Of a stretch of DNA of 58,921 nucleotides, positions 32,828-42,578 are shown piece after piece. Both the position numbers and the translations under genes were made by a program. The stretch comes from an uncultured Bacilli bacterium (GTDB lineage: Bacteria; Bacillota_I; Bacilli_A; RF39; UBA660). The stretch lies in NCBI GenBank assembly GCA_934102355.1, contig CAKOSO010000006.1, positions 1 to 58,921 on the forward strand, written 5' to 3'. The stretch's first letter is position 1. Each line of letters opens with the position of its first letter. A model generated the notes under the pieces. It made no database searches, had not been told where the DNA came from, and saw nothing but the letters and a program-made list of their open reading frames with translations.

Positions 32828-34477
32828 ATGAGTAAAATTAAAATATTTAGTCTTGGTGGACTAAATGAAAACGGCAAAAATATGTACATCGTTAATATTG
32901 ATGAAAACATATTCGTATTTGATGCCGGATTAAAATATCCAACATCACAAGTTTTGGGTGTTGATTATATAATTCCAAAATTTGATTATTTAAAAGATAA
33001 TAAAGATAAAATAAGAGGTTTATTCTTAACACACGGACATGCCGGAAATATGGGAGCCGTAAAAGATATATTAAAAGAAATTCCAGATTTAAAAGTATTT
33101 GGAACAAAACTTACAATTGATAAATTAAAAGAAGAAATAAAAGCAATAGGAGTTGATGCACCAAACATCAAAGAAATAAGACCACACTCTAAACTTGAAG
33201 TTTCTGGATTTTCAATTTTCCCAATTGAAGTTACACATTCTATGCCAGAAGTTTTAGCATATGTACTATATACAGATGATGGAGCAATAGTTTATGCAAC
33301 AGACTTTGTATTTGATTCGACAATGCTTGGTGCATATAAAACAGATATAGGTAAACTTGCATATGTCGGGAAACAAGGAGTATTATGCTTGCTAGCAGAA
33401 TCAACATATGCATATAGAGAAGGACACACAAGTCCAAAACATAGAATATCTAAAATAACATGGGATGTACTTAATAAATATGACGGAAGAATAATAATAA
33501 GTGTTTTTCCAGAACATATTTACAGAATTCAAGAAATATTTGATCAAATAAAAAGAACAAGACGTAAAGTTGTATTAATGGGTAAAGTTTTACAAAATGC
33601 AGTCGAAAATGCTGTCTCTCTAAATTACTTAGATATAGACTTATCATTAATTGGCGATTTATCTAATATAAATGATAAAGATGTAGTAGTAATAACAAGT
33701 GACAACAAAGAAAAAAGTTTTGCGTCAATTGAAAAAATAATAAGTGGATATGACAAATTTATTAAATTTAGAGAAGGAGATACAGTATTTATCTCTGAAC
33801 CAACATACCCAGGAAATGAAAAAAAAGTTGCCAAAGTAGTTGATGATTTAGCAAGACTTGGAGTAGAAACAGTAACCTTATCATCAAAAAAATATGCACT
33901 TCATCATGCTTCACAAGAAGACTTAATGCAAATGATAAATCTTATGAATCCAAAATACTATTTTCCAGTAAAAGGAGAATATAGATATTTATACATGAAT
34001 GCAAATGTTGCATCATTACTCGGAATACCAAAAGAAAACATAATACTAAAATTAAATGGAGATGTAGCGTGCTTTGAAAATGGTGTTTTAACTGATGAAA
34101 AAGAACATATTAATACAGAAGAGATATTAATTGATGGAACAAGTTCAGATGATATAGGAGAATTAGTTTTAAAAGATAGAGAAATACTATCTAAAAACGG
34201 TATTGTAATTGTTAGTGCAACAATTGATAAAAAAACAAAAAAAATATTAGCAGATCCACAAATATTAACAAGAGGGTTCATTTATGTTAAAGAAAACCAT
34301 GATATTTTGGAAAAAAGTGAAGAAATATCAAAAGAAGTAATACTAAATGAATTAGCACCAGGACAAAAAATAGACTTTGCTAAAATAAAACAAAATATAA
34401 GAGAACAATTAGGTAATTACTTTAATAAAGAGACTGGATCAATTCCAATGATTATAACTGTAATATTAGAGATTTAA
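32828..34477 (+). CDS. rnj: RNase J-family protein with degenerate active site (RNase J2-like)
   Basis: A 549-residue beta-CASP metallo-beta-lactamase protein of RNase J length. Domain order is intact, including GGLNENGKNMY and a C-terminal domain. Metal ligands are lost: motif 2 HxHxDH reads HGHAGN at 69-74 (Asp to Gly, His to Asn), the canonical HVSGHG motif reads YALHHAS, and PVHGEYR reads PVKGEYR. THSMPE and ATDFVFD remain. Bacillus and Staphylococcus RNase J2 are similarly weakened and act as partners of active RNase J1, so a structural or regulatory subunit in RNA decay is likely; RNase J1 would be elsewhere. Own sigma-A promoter; AGGAG ribosome-binding site. Confidence 0.88.
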   Translation: MSKIKIFSLGGLNENGKNMYIVNIDENIFVFDAGLKYPTSQVLGVDYIIPKFDYLKDNKDKIRGLFLTHGHAGNMGAVKDILKEIPDLKVFGTKLTIDKLKEEIKAIGVDAPNIKEIRPHSKLEVSGFSIFPIEVTHSMPEVLAYVLYTDDGAIVYATDFVFDSTMLGAYKTDIGKLAYVGKQGVLCLLAESTYAYREGHTSPKHRISKITWDVLNKYDGRIIISVFPEHIYRIQEIFDQIKRTRRKVVLMGKVLQNAVENAVSLNYLDIDLSLIGDLSNINDKDVVVITSDNKEKSFASIEKIISGYDKFIKFREGDTVFISEPTYPGNEKKVAKVVDDLARLGVETVTLSSKKYALHHASQEDLMQMINLMNPKYYFPVKGEYRYLYMNANVASLLGIPKENIILKLNGDVACFENGVLTDEKEHINTEEILIDGTSSDDIGELVLKDREILSKNGIVIVSATIDKKTKKILADPQILTRGFIYVKENHDILEKSEEISKEVILNELAPGQKIDFAKIKQNIREQLGNYFNKETGSIPMIITVILEI

Positions 34478-34595
34478 GATATTTTTGAAATATCTTTTTC
34501 TTTACAAAAAAAGTGTAAACATGGATAAAAAAATAAAAAATGGGTTGAATATATATATATATATTTAAGGTATAAAAAAAGAAAGGAGAAAAAAT

Positions 34596-35300
34596 ATGAA
34601 ATTAAATAATAAAGGAGGAGCAACAACAGCAATAATAATTATATTAACAATATTATTAGTAGCATCACTAGGGTATATTGGATATGATAAGTTTATTGCT
34701 AAAGATGAACCAAAAGACAATCAAACAACACCAACAGAAGTTACAAAAGAAAACAAAGTAAGCGTAGTAGACGCAGTTGATTGTGTCGATGAGTACTGGC
34801 AAGGAAAGGCAGTGAAAATAGTATTACCAAAAATAGTAAATGGTGGTACAAATGCTGAAGAATTAAATAAGACAATTCTTAGCGATACTCTATCTAAAGC
34901 ATATAGAAATTTAGTAAGAAATATTAATGATGAGGCTAATAGTCAAACACTAAATACAAGTTATTCCTATATTGAAAAAGATGGAGTAATAATGATTAGC
35001 ATATTAGTTCACTTTAACCCATGGCCAGCAAGTGGTAGTGGTCATTTCTATTATTACTATTTCTATGATACAAAAGCAGATAAAATATTAGATGTAATTG
35101 AAGGACTAAATGCATTTGGATATTCAAATGATGATTTATTAAAAATTGCTAATGAAAAAGGACGTTGTTACTTTGATGAAGGAGAAACTTACACAATTGA
35201 AACATTAAAGAAAGATTTCGATTTCTCAACAGGCACATCTTATATTGATATTGATGAAAACAAAAACATTTCACTTCATATATCATCACTCTGCATTTAA
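34596..35300 (+). CDS. Membrane-anchored extracellular protein, unknown
   Basis: A 234-residue protein with an N-terminal helix after a short basic leader (MKLNNKGGATTAIIIILTIL). The leader KGG resembles a prepilin site, but Glu+5 is absent, so it is more likely a signal anchor. A Thr/Pro-rich linker (DEPKDNQTTPTEV) leads to a domain of about 180 residues with two or three cysteines and YYYYFYDTKADKILDVIEGL, reminiscent of DUF3298-like surface domains (weak). AAAGGAG ribosome-binding site; strong terminator downstream. Confidence 0.6.
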   Translation: MKLNNKGGATTAIIIILTILLVASLGYIGYDKFIAKDEPKDNQTTPTEVTKENKVSVVDAVDCVDEYWQGKAVKIVLPKIVNGGTNAEELNKTILSDTLSKAYRNLVRNINDEANSQTLNTSYSYIEKDGVIMISILVHFNPWPASGSGHFYYYYFYDTKADKILDVIEGLNAFGYSNDDLLKIANEKGRCYFDEGETYTIETLKKDFDFSTGTSYIDIDENKNISLHISSLCI

Positions 35301-35324
35301 GCTTCTAAAATAGAAGCTTTTTTC
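35299..35324 (+). terminator. Terminator after 34596 gene
   Basis: A 9-bp perfect stem AAGCTTCTA with loop AAA and T6, beginning in the stop codon. Confidence 0.88.
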
Positions 35325-35406
35325 TTTTGAAATTTAATTTTTTTATTCTTTATGAATTATATTCTTTGTGATATAATGTTTTATATATACTTGAGGGAGT
35401 GATATC

Positions 35407-37674
35407 ATGGCTAAAAGAAAGTCAAGAAAAAACAAAGAAAAAGATAAAGGGTACTTAAAAGAGTTAATAGGAATATTTCTTATTCTAATAAGTATTCTAG
35501 GTATAGGAAAATATGGACCAGTTGGAAAAGCAATTTCATCTTTTTCAGTATTTTTAGTAGGTTCACTATATTTTTTTGTACTTTTATTTTTCCTAATTAT
35601 TGGAATATATATGGTAGCAAAGAAGAAAGATTTTTGCTTCTTCTCAAGTAAGATGCTAGGAATATATTTGCTAACAATAGGTGTAGTTGTATTTTTACAT
35701 CAAAACTATGTATTAGAAAATATAGATTTATCAAATATTATTAAAGAAACATTAGACAACATAATGGTTGGTGTAAATAAAATAATGGCTGGAGAAATAA
35801 GACCAGGAATATTTAATGCAGCATTATCAAATACAGGTGGAGGATTACTTGGAGCATTATTTTCTGCACTATTCTTTAAACTATTCGATACCCAAGGAAC
35901 AACAATTGTAGTATGGGTTTTAATAGGAATAGGTATAATGATATTTACTGGATTCTCAATATTTGATATTGTTAAAGCTGTTGTTGATAAGGGTAAAGAA
36001 ATGGTACCGCATAAAACCAAAAAACAAGAAAAGACAAGCTTAGCAGAAGAACAACTATCAAATACACAAAAATTAAAAATAGTTGATCATAATGATGAAC
36101 ATCCAGAACCAGAGAAAATAGTTGTACAAGATATAAAAGAAATCACAAAAATTCATGATAATACATCCACACAACAATCAACAGTTGAAGAAGAACCAAA
36201 ACAAATGGTTCCAGAAAATAAAAATTATAAATTACCTAGTCTTAGTATATTAAATACTAGTAAAAAGAGCAAAACTGAAACAGATAAAGCAGCAATTGAA
36301 AAAAATATTAATATACTAGAAAAAGTATTAAGAGACTTTGGAATAATTGGTAAAGTAGTAGAAGTAAATATTGGACCAACAGTTACTCAATATGAGCTCG
36401 AATTAAACTCAGGTACAAAAGTATCAAGATTATTAGGAATAAATAGAGAAATATCTCTAGCGTTAGCAAAAAAAGATGTCCGTATTCAAGCACCAATTCC
36501 AGGAAAATCAACAGTAGGAATTGAAATGCCAAATGACGTTCCACAAATGGTTGGATTAAAAGAAACAATGGAAGCAATGCCAAAAAAAATGTCAGGCAAC
36601 TTACTTGCTGCAGCACTTGGAAAAGACATAATGGGGAACGTTGCATGGTGTGAAATAGATAAAACCCCACACCTTTTAGTAGCAGGTGCCACTGGTAGTG
36701 GTAAATCTGTATGCATTAACTGTATAATTTTATCAATCTTAATGAGAGCAAAGCCGGATGAAGTAAAACTTATCATGGTAGACCCTAAAAAAGTTGAATT
36801 AGGTATCTATAATGGAGTACCGCATTTAGTTACACCAGTTGTAACAGATCCAAGAAAAGCATCACTTGCCCTTAAAAAAGCAGTAAGTGAAATGGAAAGA
36901 CGTTACGACTTATTTGAAGAATGTGGAACTAAAAATATAAGTGGATACAACAAGATGATCGAAGAGAAAAATAAAAAATTGCCACCAGAAGAACAACTCA
37001 AAAAAATGTCTTACTGGGTTGTTATAGTAGATGAGTTAGCAGACTTAATGCTTGTAGCCAAAAAAGAAGTAGAAGATTCAATTGCAAGAATTACACAAAT
37101 GGCTAGAGCAGCAGGAATACATTTAATTATTGCAACACAAAGACCATCAACTGATGTTATTACAGGACTTATTAAATCAAATATTCCATCACGTATTTCA
37201 TTTGCAGTTTCATCATTTGTTGATTCAAGAACAATACTAGACATGGGTGGAGCAGAAAAGTTATTGGGTCGTGGAGATATGCTTTTCTTACCAATGGGAG
37301 AAAGTACTCCGAAAAGAATTCAAGGTGCATTTGTATCTGAAGAAGAAATTAAAAGAGTTGTAGATTATGTTTGTTCACAACAAAAAGCTATGTATGACGA
37401 TAACTTCCTAAATTCAGAACCAACTGAAGTATCAGGTGAAGCATACCAACATAGCAACAATGATGAAGAAGAATATGATGATCCACTATATAATGATGTT
37501 GTAGAATTCGTCGTAACATCAGGAAAAGCAAGTGCATCATTATTACAAAGAAAATTTAAACTTGGATACAATAGAGCAGCAAGAATAATTGATTTATTAG
37601 AAGAACGTGGAATAATCGGACCACAAAACGGTTCAAAACCAAGAGAAGTATTAATAAAATTAGAAGATAAATAG
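35407..37674 (+). CDS. ftsK: DNA translocase FtsK/SpoIIIE
   Basis: A 755-residue septal DNA pump. The N-terminal 190 residues hold four or five membrane helices. A charged linker follows, then the alpha/beta motor with the FtsK signature ISLALAKKDVRIQAPIPGKS. Walker A GATGSGKSVCIN lies at about 425-436 and Walker B VVIVDELADLML at about 537-548. The C-terminal gamma winged helix, which reads KOPS/SRS sequences, starts near 690 (ASLLQRKFKLGYNRAARIID). It segregates chromosomes at division and, as SpoIIIE, into the forespore. deoD follows after 8 bases. Confidence 0.96.
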   Translation: MAKRKSRKNKEKDKGYLKELIGIFLILISILGIGKYGPVGKAISSFSVFLVGSLYFFVLLFFLIIGIYMVAKKKDFCFFSSKMLGIYLLTIGVVVFLHQNYVLENIDLSNIIKETLDNIMVGVNKIMAGEIRPGIFNAALSNTGGGLLGALFSALFFKLFDTQGTTIVVWVLIGIGIMIFTGFSIFDIVKAVVDKGKEMVPHKTKKQEKTSLAEEQLSNTQKLKIVDHNDEHPEPEKIVVQDIKEITKIHDNTSTQQSTVEEEPKQMVPENKNYKLPSLSILNTSKKSKTETDKAAIEKNINILEKVLRDFGIIGKVVEVNIGPTVTQYELELNSGTKVSRLLGINREISLALAKKDVRIQAPIPGKSTVGIEMPNDVPQMVGLKETMEAMPKKMSGNLLAAALGKDIMGNVAWCEIDKTPHLLVAGATGSGKSVCINCIILSILMRAKPDEVKLIMVDPKKVELGIYNGVPHLVTPVVTDPRKASLALKKAVSEMERRYDLFEECGTKNISGYNKMIEEKNKKLPPEEQLKKMSYWVVIVDELADLMLVAKKEVEDSIARITQMARAAGIHLIIATQRPSTDVITGLIKSNIPSRISFAVSSFVDSRTILDMGGAEKLLGRGDMLFLPMGESTPKRIQGAFVSEEEIKRVVDYVCSQQKAMYDDNFLNSEPTEVSGEAYQHSNNDEEEYDDPLYNDVVEFVVTSGKASASLLQRKFKLGYNRAARIIDLLEERGIIGPQNGSKPREVLIKLEDK

Positions 37675-37682
37675 GAGGACAT

Positions 37683-38378
37683 ATGACACCACATATAAAA
37701 TCTGAAGAACATGACATAGCAGAACTTGTTATAATGCCAGGAGATCCATTAAGAGCAAAATATATAGCAGAAAAATATCTAACTGATTATAAACTGGTAA
37801 ATGATGTTAGATTAGCACTAGCTTACACAGGTTACTACAAAAACAAAAGAGTAACAGTTATGGCTTCTGGTATGGGTATGCCTAGTATGGCAATATATTC
37901 TTATGAACTTTTTAAAGAATATGGTGTAAAAAAAATAATAAGAGTAGGTTCATGTGGAAGTTATCATAAAGAAATAAAAGTAAATGATTGTATTTTAGTA
38001 GAAAAAGCTTATACATTATCAAATTTTGCATATCAATATAATGGAGTAAACATTAATTTAGTTAGAAGTTCAAACTTCCTAAATCAAAAAATAATAGAAG
38101 AAGCAAATAGAAAAAATCTAGAGATTAAAATAGGAGTAATAAATACTAGTGACTTATTTTATAACGTATTTGAAAACCCAGAAATCAAAAAAAATTACTG
38201 TTTAGGTGTCGAAATGGAATGCTTTGCACTATTCTTTATGGCCAAAACACTTTCATGTGAAGCATCAGCTATACTTACAGTGTCAGATAACTTAGTAACA
38301 AAAGAAGAACTTACATCAGAAGAAAGAGAAAAGACATTTGACAAAGCTATTACATTAGCATTAGAATCTATTCGCTAA
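37683..38378 (+). CDS. deoD: Purine-nucleoside phosphorylase DeoD type
   Basis: A 231-residue hexameric-type PNP of the normal length. It starts with MTPHIKSEEHDIAELVIMPG and has GDPLRAKYIAE, ASGMGMPSMAIYSYELF, IIRVGSCGSYH and the purine site GVEMECFALFF with TVSDNL. It phosphorolyses purine (deoxy)nucleosides for salvage. Eight bases after ftsK with AGGAGG ribosome-binding site; 10 bases before the YmfF-like gene, so these are probably one transcript. Confidence 0.95.
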   Translation: MTPHIKSEEHDIAELVIMPGDPLRAKYIAEKYLTDYKLVNDVRLALAYTGYYKNKRVTVMASGMGMPSMAIYSYELFKEYGVKKIIRVGSCGSYHKEIKVNDCILVEKAYTLSNFAYQYNGVNINLVRSSNFLNQKIIEEANRKNLEIKIGVINTSDLFYNVFENPEIKKNYCLGVEMECFALFFMAKTLSCEASAILTVSDNLVTKEELTSEEREKTFDKAITLALESIR

Positions 38379-38388
38379 AGGAGGGATT

Positions 38389-39657
38389 ATGCATAGAAAA
38401 ACAATACATTATAACAACTACAAATTGCATCTTATAAATACAAAAAAATTTAAGACAATAACATTTAAAATAATATTTAAAAGCAGGATAAATAAAGAAG
38501 AAATAACAATTAGAAATTTACTTACAGATAATTTAGTAATGTCAACAGAAAAATATCCTTCCGTAAAGAAAATGGGAATAAAAGAGCAAGACTTATATGG
38601 AGCTTATTTAAGAAGCTCCACAAAAAGAACTGGTAATTATTCAATAAGTGAAGTAACAATGAGTATTCTAAATCCAATATATACTGAAAAAGAAATGTTA
38701 GAAGAATCATTGTCACTTTTTCATGATGTAATATTTAAACCAAACGTAAAAAATAAAGAATTTAATAAAGAAATATTTGATATTTTAAAAAATGATTTAA
38801 AATCAGATATTTTAGCAAACAATGATAATCCAAAAGCATTATCATTAATTAAATTAAAAGAATCAATGGGTGACTATCCGTTTGCTTATAACATGGATGG
38901 AAACATAGAAGATTTAGAAAGAATAACTACAAAAGATTTATATAAATACTTTGAAAACTTTTATAAGAATAACATAATAGATTTCTATGTAGTAGGGGAT
39001 ATCTCATCATATAATATTGAAAAAATTATAAAAGAAAAATTTATATTTAATACCGAGAACAATAAAAAAATAAATGCAGACATAGATTACAAAAACACCA
39101 AAAACGAAATAAAAGAAATAAAAGAAGAAACAAATTTCAAACAAACAAACCTTTCAATAAGTTGTAGTATAAATAATATGAATGATTTTGAAAGAGAATT
39201 TGTAGTAACACTTTATAACATCATACTTGGAAGTTCTCCATGTTCAAAACTGTTTATTAACGTAAGAGAAAAAAACTCATTAGCGTATTCAATATCATCA
39301 TACTTTAGAAGAAGCGATAGTATCTTAATAATCCTTGCAGGAATATCAATGGATAAATATAATGAAACAATAAATGAAATAAAAAAATCAATGGAAGGAA
39401 TAGAAAAAGGACAAATTACTGACAAAGAATTAAAAGATGCTAAAAAACTATTTATAACAGCCATGGAAGAAATAAATGAATATCCAGAATCAATAATTAA
39501 TTATTATCATTCAATTGATTATTTTAATGCAGTACCAATAAAAGAAACAAAAAAAGCAATTAACTCTATTACCAAAGAAGATATAATAAAGGTAGCAAAT
39601 AAAATAAAGATAGATACTATTTATACTCTAAAAGAAGGTGACCATGAAAAAGATTAA
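38389..39657 (+). CDS. ymfF: M16-family protein YmfF-like, catalytically inactive
   Basis: A 422-residue insulinase-fold protein lacking the HxxEH zinc motif in its N-terminal domain (the region reads LTDNLVMSTEKYPSVKKMG). The C-terminal domain has INVREKNSLAYSISSYFRR, a typical M16 R/Y element. It pairs with the active M16 gene that overlaps it, as in Bacillus ymfF-ymfH. In Bacillus these two genes are linked to 5-aminopentanol modification of EF-P, whose gene is also in this window at 49065. Start ATG with AAAGGAGG upstream. Confidence 0.85.
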   Translation: MHRKTIHYNNYKLHLINTKKFKTITFKIIFKSRINKEEITIRNLLTDNLVMSTEKYPSVKKMGIKEQDLYGAYLRSSTKRTGNYSISEVTMSILNPIYTEKEMLEESLSLFHDVIFKPNVKNKEFNKEIFDILKNDLKSDILANNDNPKALSLIKLKESMGDYPFAYNMDGNIEDLERITTKDLYKYFENFYKNNIIDFYVVGDISSYNIEKIIKEKFIFNTENNKKINADIDYKNTKNEIKEIKEETNFKQTNLSISCSINNMNDFEREFVVTLYNIILGSSPCSKLFINVREKNSLAYSISSYFRRSDSILIILAGISMDKYNETINEIKKSMEGIEKGQITDKELKDAKKLFITAMEEINEYPESIINYYHSIDYFNAVPIKETKKAINSITKEDIIKVANKIKIDTIYTLKEGDHEKD

Positions 39658-40930
39658 CATTAACAATTTTGAAGAAAAACTTTACTATGAAAAATTAAAT
39701 AACGGATTAGAAGTATTCATAGTACCAATGAAATATAAAAAAAATTATCATGTAATGTTAGGTACTAAATTCGGTGGTAAAATACTAACATTTGAAGAAA
39801 ACAATCAAAAACATAGAGTTCCAACTGGAGTTGCACATTTCTTAGAACACAAACTATTTGAAAATGAAGAAAAAGATCCTTTTGCATTCTACTTAGAAAG
39901 CGGGACAGATGTTAATGCTGTAACAACATATGATTACACAGCGTACTATTTTAACGGAAATAAAAATCTTTCAAGAAATTTAAAATTTTTAATCAATTGG
40001 ATTAGTAAATTCTCTATAACCGATGAAAAAGTAGAAAAAGAAAAAAATATTATTTTAGAAGAATCACATATGTACAATGATAATCCAACTAGAAGTATAT
40101 ACAACAAAGTATATGAAAACTCATTTATAAGTGATAGCAGAAAATATAAGGTAATCGGATCAGACGAAGACATAAAAAGAATAACAAAAAATGATCTAGA
40201 ATTATGTTATAACACATTCTATAATCCAAGTAATATGTTTTTGATTTTAGTAGGAAATATAAATCAAGAAAAGACAATAAAACTTATTGAAGAAGAATAT
40301 GAGAATAAAAAGTTCAAAAAAATAGATGTTAATATAATAAATGAAGATGAACCAGATGAAGTGTCAAAAGAATATGAAGAAATAACATTAAATATAGAAA
40401 TACCAAAATATGCAATTCTATACAAAATAAACAAAAATAATTTTAAAGATTTAAATATAGATACATATCATTTATATTATTATCTCTACATGGTACTATC
40501 ATTGTCATTTGGAGCAACTTCAAACTTTTATGAATATTGTTATATGAATAAAATAGTTTCAAATGCATCATATCAACTGAATGATACAAATAGTCATTAT
40601 CTAATTGAATTATATGCCGACACAGAAGATCCTGGTAGAATAGATAAAGAAATAAAAGAATATGTAAAAAACATCAAAATAAATAAAGAAGATTTTGAAA
40701 GATTAAAAAAAACATGGATATCATCAGAAGTAAAAATGATTGATAGTGTAAGTACGACATTATACAACATCATGGGTGATATATTAGATTACGGAGAATT
40801 TAAAAATAATAAAATTGATGACATAAAATCTTTGGATTATGAAAAGCTAATAGAAGTATTAAAATGTATTAAATTCGATAAATATTCCGTAGTAGTGGCA
40901 AATTCCAACAAAAAAGGAAATGATTTGTAA
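39644..40930 (+). CDS. ymfH: M16-family zinc peptidase YmfH-like
   Basis: A 428-residue M16 peptidase with an intact inverted zinc motif HFLEH in TGVAHFLEHKLFENEEKDPF and the downstream glutamate in EESHMYNDNP. It pairs with the inactive upstream subunit; heterodimers of one active and one inactive subunit are typical of M16B enzymes. The ATG at 39644 lies 5 bases after AGAAGG, within the 3' end of ymfF (14-base overlap); a GTG at 39638 is too close. Linked by family knowledge to EF-P modification in Bacillus. Confidence 0.88.
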   Translation: MKKININNFEEKLYYEKLNNGLEVFIVPMKYKKNYHVMLGTKFGGKILTFEENNQKHRVPTGVAHFLEHKLFENEEKDPFAFYLESGTDVNAVTTYDYTAYYFNGNKNLSRNLKFLINWISKFSITDEKVEKEKNIILEESHMYNDNPTRSIYNKVYENSFISDSRKYKVIGSDEDIKRITKNDLELCYNTFYNPSNMFLILVGNINQEKTIKLIEEEYENKKFKKIDVNIINEDEPDEVSKEYEEITLNIEIPKYAILYKINKNNFKDLNIDTYHLYYYLYMVLSLSFGATSNFYEYCYMNKIVSNASYQLNDTNSHYLIELYADTEDPGRIDKEIKEYVKNIKINKEDFERLKKTWISSEVKMIDSVSTTLYNIMGDILDYGEFKNNKIDDIKSLDYEKLIEVLKCIKFDKYSVVVANSNKKGNDL

Positions 40931-40994
40931 TAAAATATTGCAATCACTTCTTTTTTTTGTTATGATATTTGTGAATAATAAGGAGATGGTTAAT

Positions 40995-42200
40995 GTGAAT
41001 TTTAAAATGTTTTTAGAATTCCCAGGAATACTAATTTTAGTAGGTGTAGTACTACTCTTAATATCAATAATAATTAGTATAATAGCATACGGATCAAAAG
41101 GAAAAAATAAAAAAATAGAAGAAACTAATAATGATGATAATGCCAATGCATTAGGTAATATAGAATATGAAGCAAATAATAATGATGTAGTAAATACTCA
41201 AAATAAAGATATAAATGAAAATTATAACTTCTTTAATACTTCAACACAAGCTATATATAATGATGATAATGCCAATGCATTAGGAATGAATATAACAAAT
41301 AATGTTGAAAATGTACAAACTAATATGCAACAAGATAATAATATTAATAGTGTTAACCCTATTGATAGCATTAATAATATTAGTTATAACATGAATAATC
41401 CAACTGAACCAGAACCTATAAATAACAACATAAATATTAATAAAGTCAATGATATAGGAACAAGTAATCAAAGTGAACCAGTTGAACAAAATAATGTAAA
41501 CATTCCGATGAGTAATCCAAATGAAGAAGCAGTAGTTTCAGATTTAAGTAATACTATGATAATGCCAACAATTGAAGATCAAGCATCAAAACTTGATTTA
41601 AATACAGGAACAATCGAAAAAATGAATTTATTTACAGAAACTCCAACTGAACCAGAACAAAAAGAAGTAACAAATGAAGTTCCTATAAATAATACAGTTA
41701 ATGAATATCAAGCACCAGATTTTAGTGTTCCTAATATCGAACCAGTCATTAATAATATAGAAACATCAAATATACAAAAACAAGAAGAAGTAAAACAACA
41801 AGAACCAGATATTCCTTCGTTTGATTTTGATTTTGAAGAAAAAGCTGAAGAAACTGATCAAAAAAGCGAAGAAACAATTGATTCAATCCTAGAAAAAACA
41901 AGAATAGAATCTACACCAATTATTAATGAACAAGCACTTAATGATATAATTGAAAAAGAAGAACCTAAAGTAGAAGAAATTCCTGAATTCAAAGAGGTAC
42001 AAGAAGTTCCAAAACCAATTGAAACATATGTTGAAAAAGTAGAGGAGAACAAAAGACCAATTTATGGGGGAACATCTCCGCTAGAAAACATCACATTAAA
42101 CTTCCAGGAGAAGAAAAAAGAAGCTTATTCAAATAAGAACTATAAACCTAATGAAGTTATAAAAACTACTGAAACTTCAGATGATCTAGAACTTTTATAG
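40995..42200 (+). CDS. Membrane-anchored Asn/Glu-rich low-complexity protein
   Basis: A 401-residue protein with one N-terminal helix (FPGILILVGVVLLLISIIIS) then about 360 residues of disordered Asn-, Glu- and Pro-rich sequence without cysteines. The octapeptide DDNANALG occurs twice, encoded by a 27-base direct repeat, and TEPEP/TEPEQ motifs recur. The C-terminal piece (RPIYGGTSPLENITLNFQEKK) is less biased and may be a binding motif. The start is GTG at 40995, 9 bases after AAGGAG; the ATG at 40986 abuts that site. Orientation of the tail is probably cytosolic given its charge and Lys-rich juxtamembrane GSKGKNKK (inference). Function unknown. Confidence 0.65.
   Translation: MNFKMFLEFPGILILVGVVLLLISIIISIIAYGSKGKNKKIEETNNDDNANALGNIEYEANNNDVVNTQNKDINENYNFFNTSTQAIYNDDNANALGMNITNNVENVQTNMQQDNNINSVNPIDSINNISYNMNNPTEPEPINNNININKVNDIGTSNQSEPVEQNNVNIPMSNPNEEAVVSDLSNTMIMPTIEDQASKLDLNTGTIEKMNLFTETPTEPEQKEVTNEVPINNTVNEYQAPDFSVPNIEPVINNIETSNIQKQEEVKQQEPDIPSFDFDFEEKAEETDQKSEETIDSILEKTRIESTPIINEQALNDIIEKEEPKVEEIPEFKEVQEVPKPIETYVEKVEENKRPIYGGTSPLENITLNFQEKKKEAYSNKNYKPNEVIKTTETSDDLELL
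41129..41155 (+). repeat. 27-base direct repeat, copy 1
   Basis: Identical to 41258-41284, 129 bases apart and in frame; encodes NDDNANALG. Confidence 0.9.
41258..41284 (+). repeat. 27-base direct repeat, copy 2
   Basis: Second copy of the in-frame repeat at 41129-41155. Exact identity, including silent positions, suggests recent duplication by slippage or recombination. Confidence 0.9.
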
Positions 42201-42210
42201 TTCTTTTTTT
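42188..42210 (+). terminator. Terminator after 40995 gene
   Basis: AGAACT (42188-42193), loop TTTAT, AGTTCT (42199-42204), then T-run; it spans the stop codon. Confidence 0.7.
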
Positions 42211-42258
42211 AATACTAGCTAATATAATATTAGTGTATTAAGAAAGGATGATAAAACA

Positions 42259-42519
42259 TTGGAAACATTAAAAGTATCTAGCAAATCTAATCCCAATTCA
42301 GTAGCGGGAGCACTTACTAATGTATTTCGCGAAAAAGGAAAAGTTGAAATTCAAGCTATAGGAGCAGGAGCTTTAAACCAAGCAATAAAAGCTATTGCTA
42401 TATCAAGAGGCTTTTTAGCGCCATCTGGGCAAAATCTTGTATGTATACCATCATTTCAAGACATTAAAGTAGATGGTGAAGAAAGAACTGCAATTAAGTT
42501 AACAATAGAAGCTAAATAA
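42259..42519 (+). CDS. spoVS: Stage V sporulation protein S
   Basis: An 86-residue Alba-like protein nearly colinear with Bacillus SpoVS: LKVSSKSNPNSVAGAL, VEIQAIGAGALNQAIKAIAI, RGFLAPSGQNLVCIPSF and DGEERTAIKLTIEAK. SpoVS affects septation and spore coat assembly in Bacillus, and also occurs in non-sporulating lineages. The start is TTG at 42259 with AAAGGA 10 bases upstream. It heads a cluster with ylbD and ylbE. Confidence 0.95.
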   Translation: METLKVSSKSNPNSVAGALTNVFREKGKVEIQAIGAGALNQAIKAIAISRGFLAPSGQNLVCIPSFQDIKVDGEERTAIKLTIEAK

Positions 42520-42532
42520 GCTTCTTTTATTT
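42507..42532 (+). terminator. Terminator at the spoVS end
   Basis: AGAAGCT, AAATA loop, AGCTTCT, then TTTATTTT; overlaps the stop codon. Confidence 0.7.
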
Positions 42533-42578
42533 TGATAATAATTACACTAAAAGAACATATATTATAGTAGGTGATCTT

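Noticed and set aside
32986..34281. Several open frames on the minus strand opposite the RNase J-like gene.
   Set aside because: They are shadows of the coding strand in AT-rich DNA; no start signals and no recognisable motifs.
34596..34680. Prepilin signal in the 34596 protein (KGG before a hydrophobic helix).
   Set aside because: There is no Glu at the +5 position and no pilin genes adjoin it, so it is treated as a membrane anchor.
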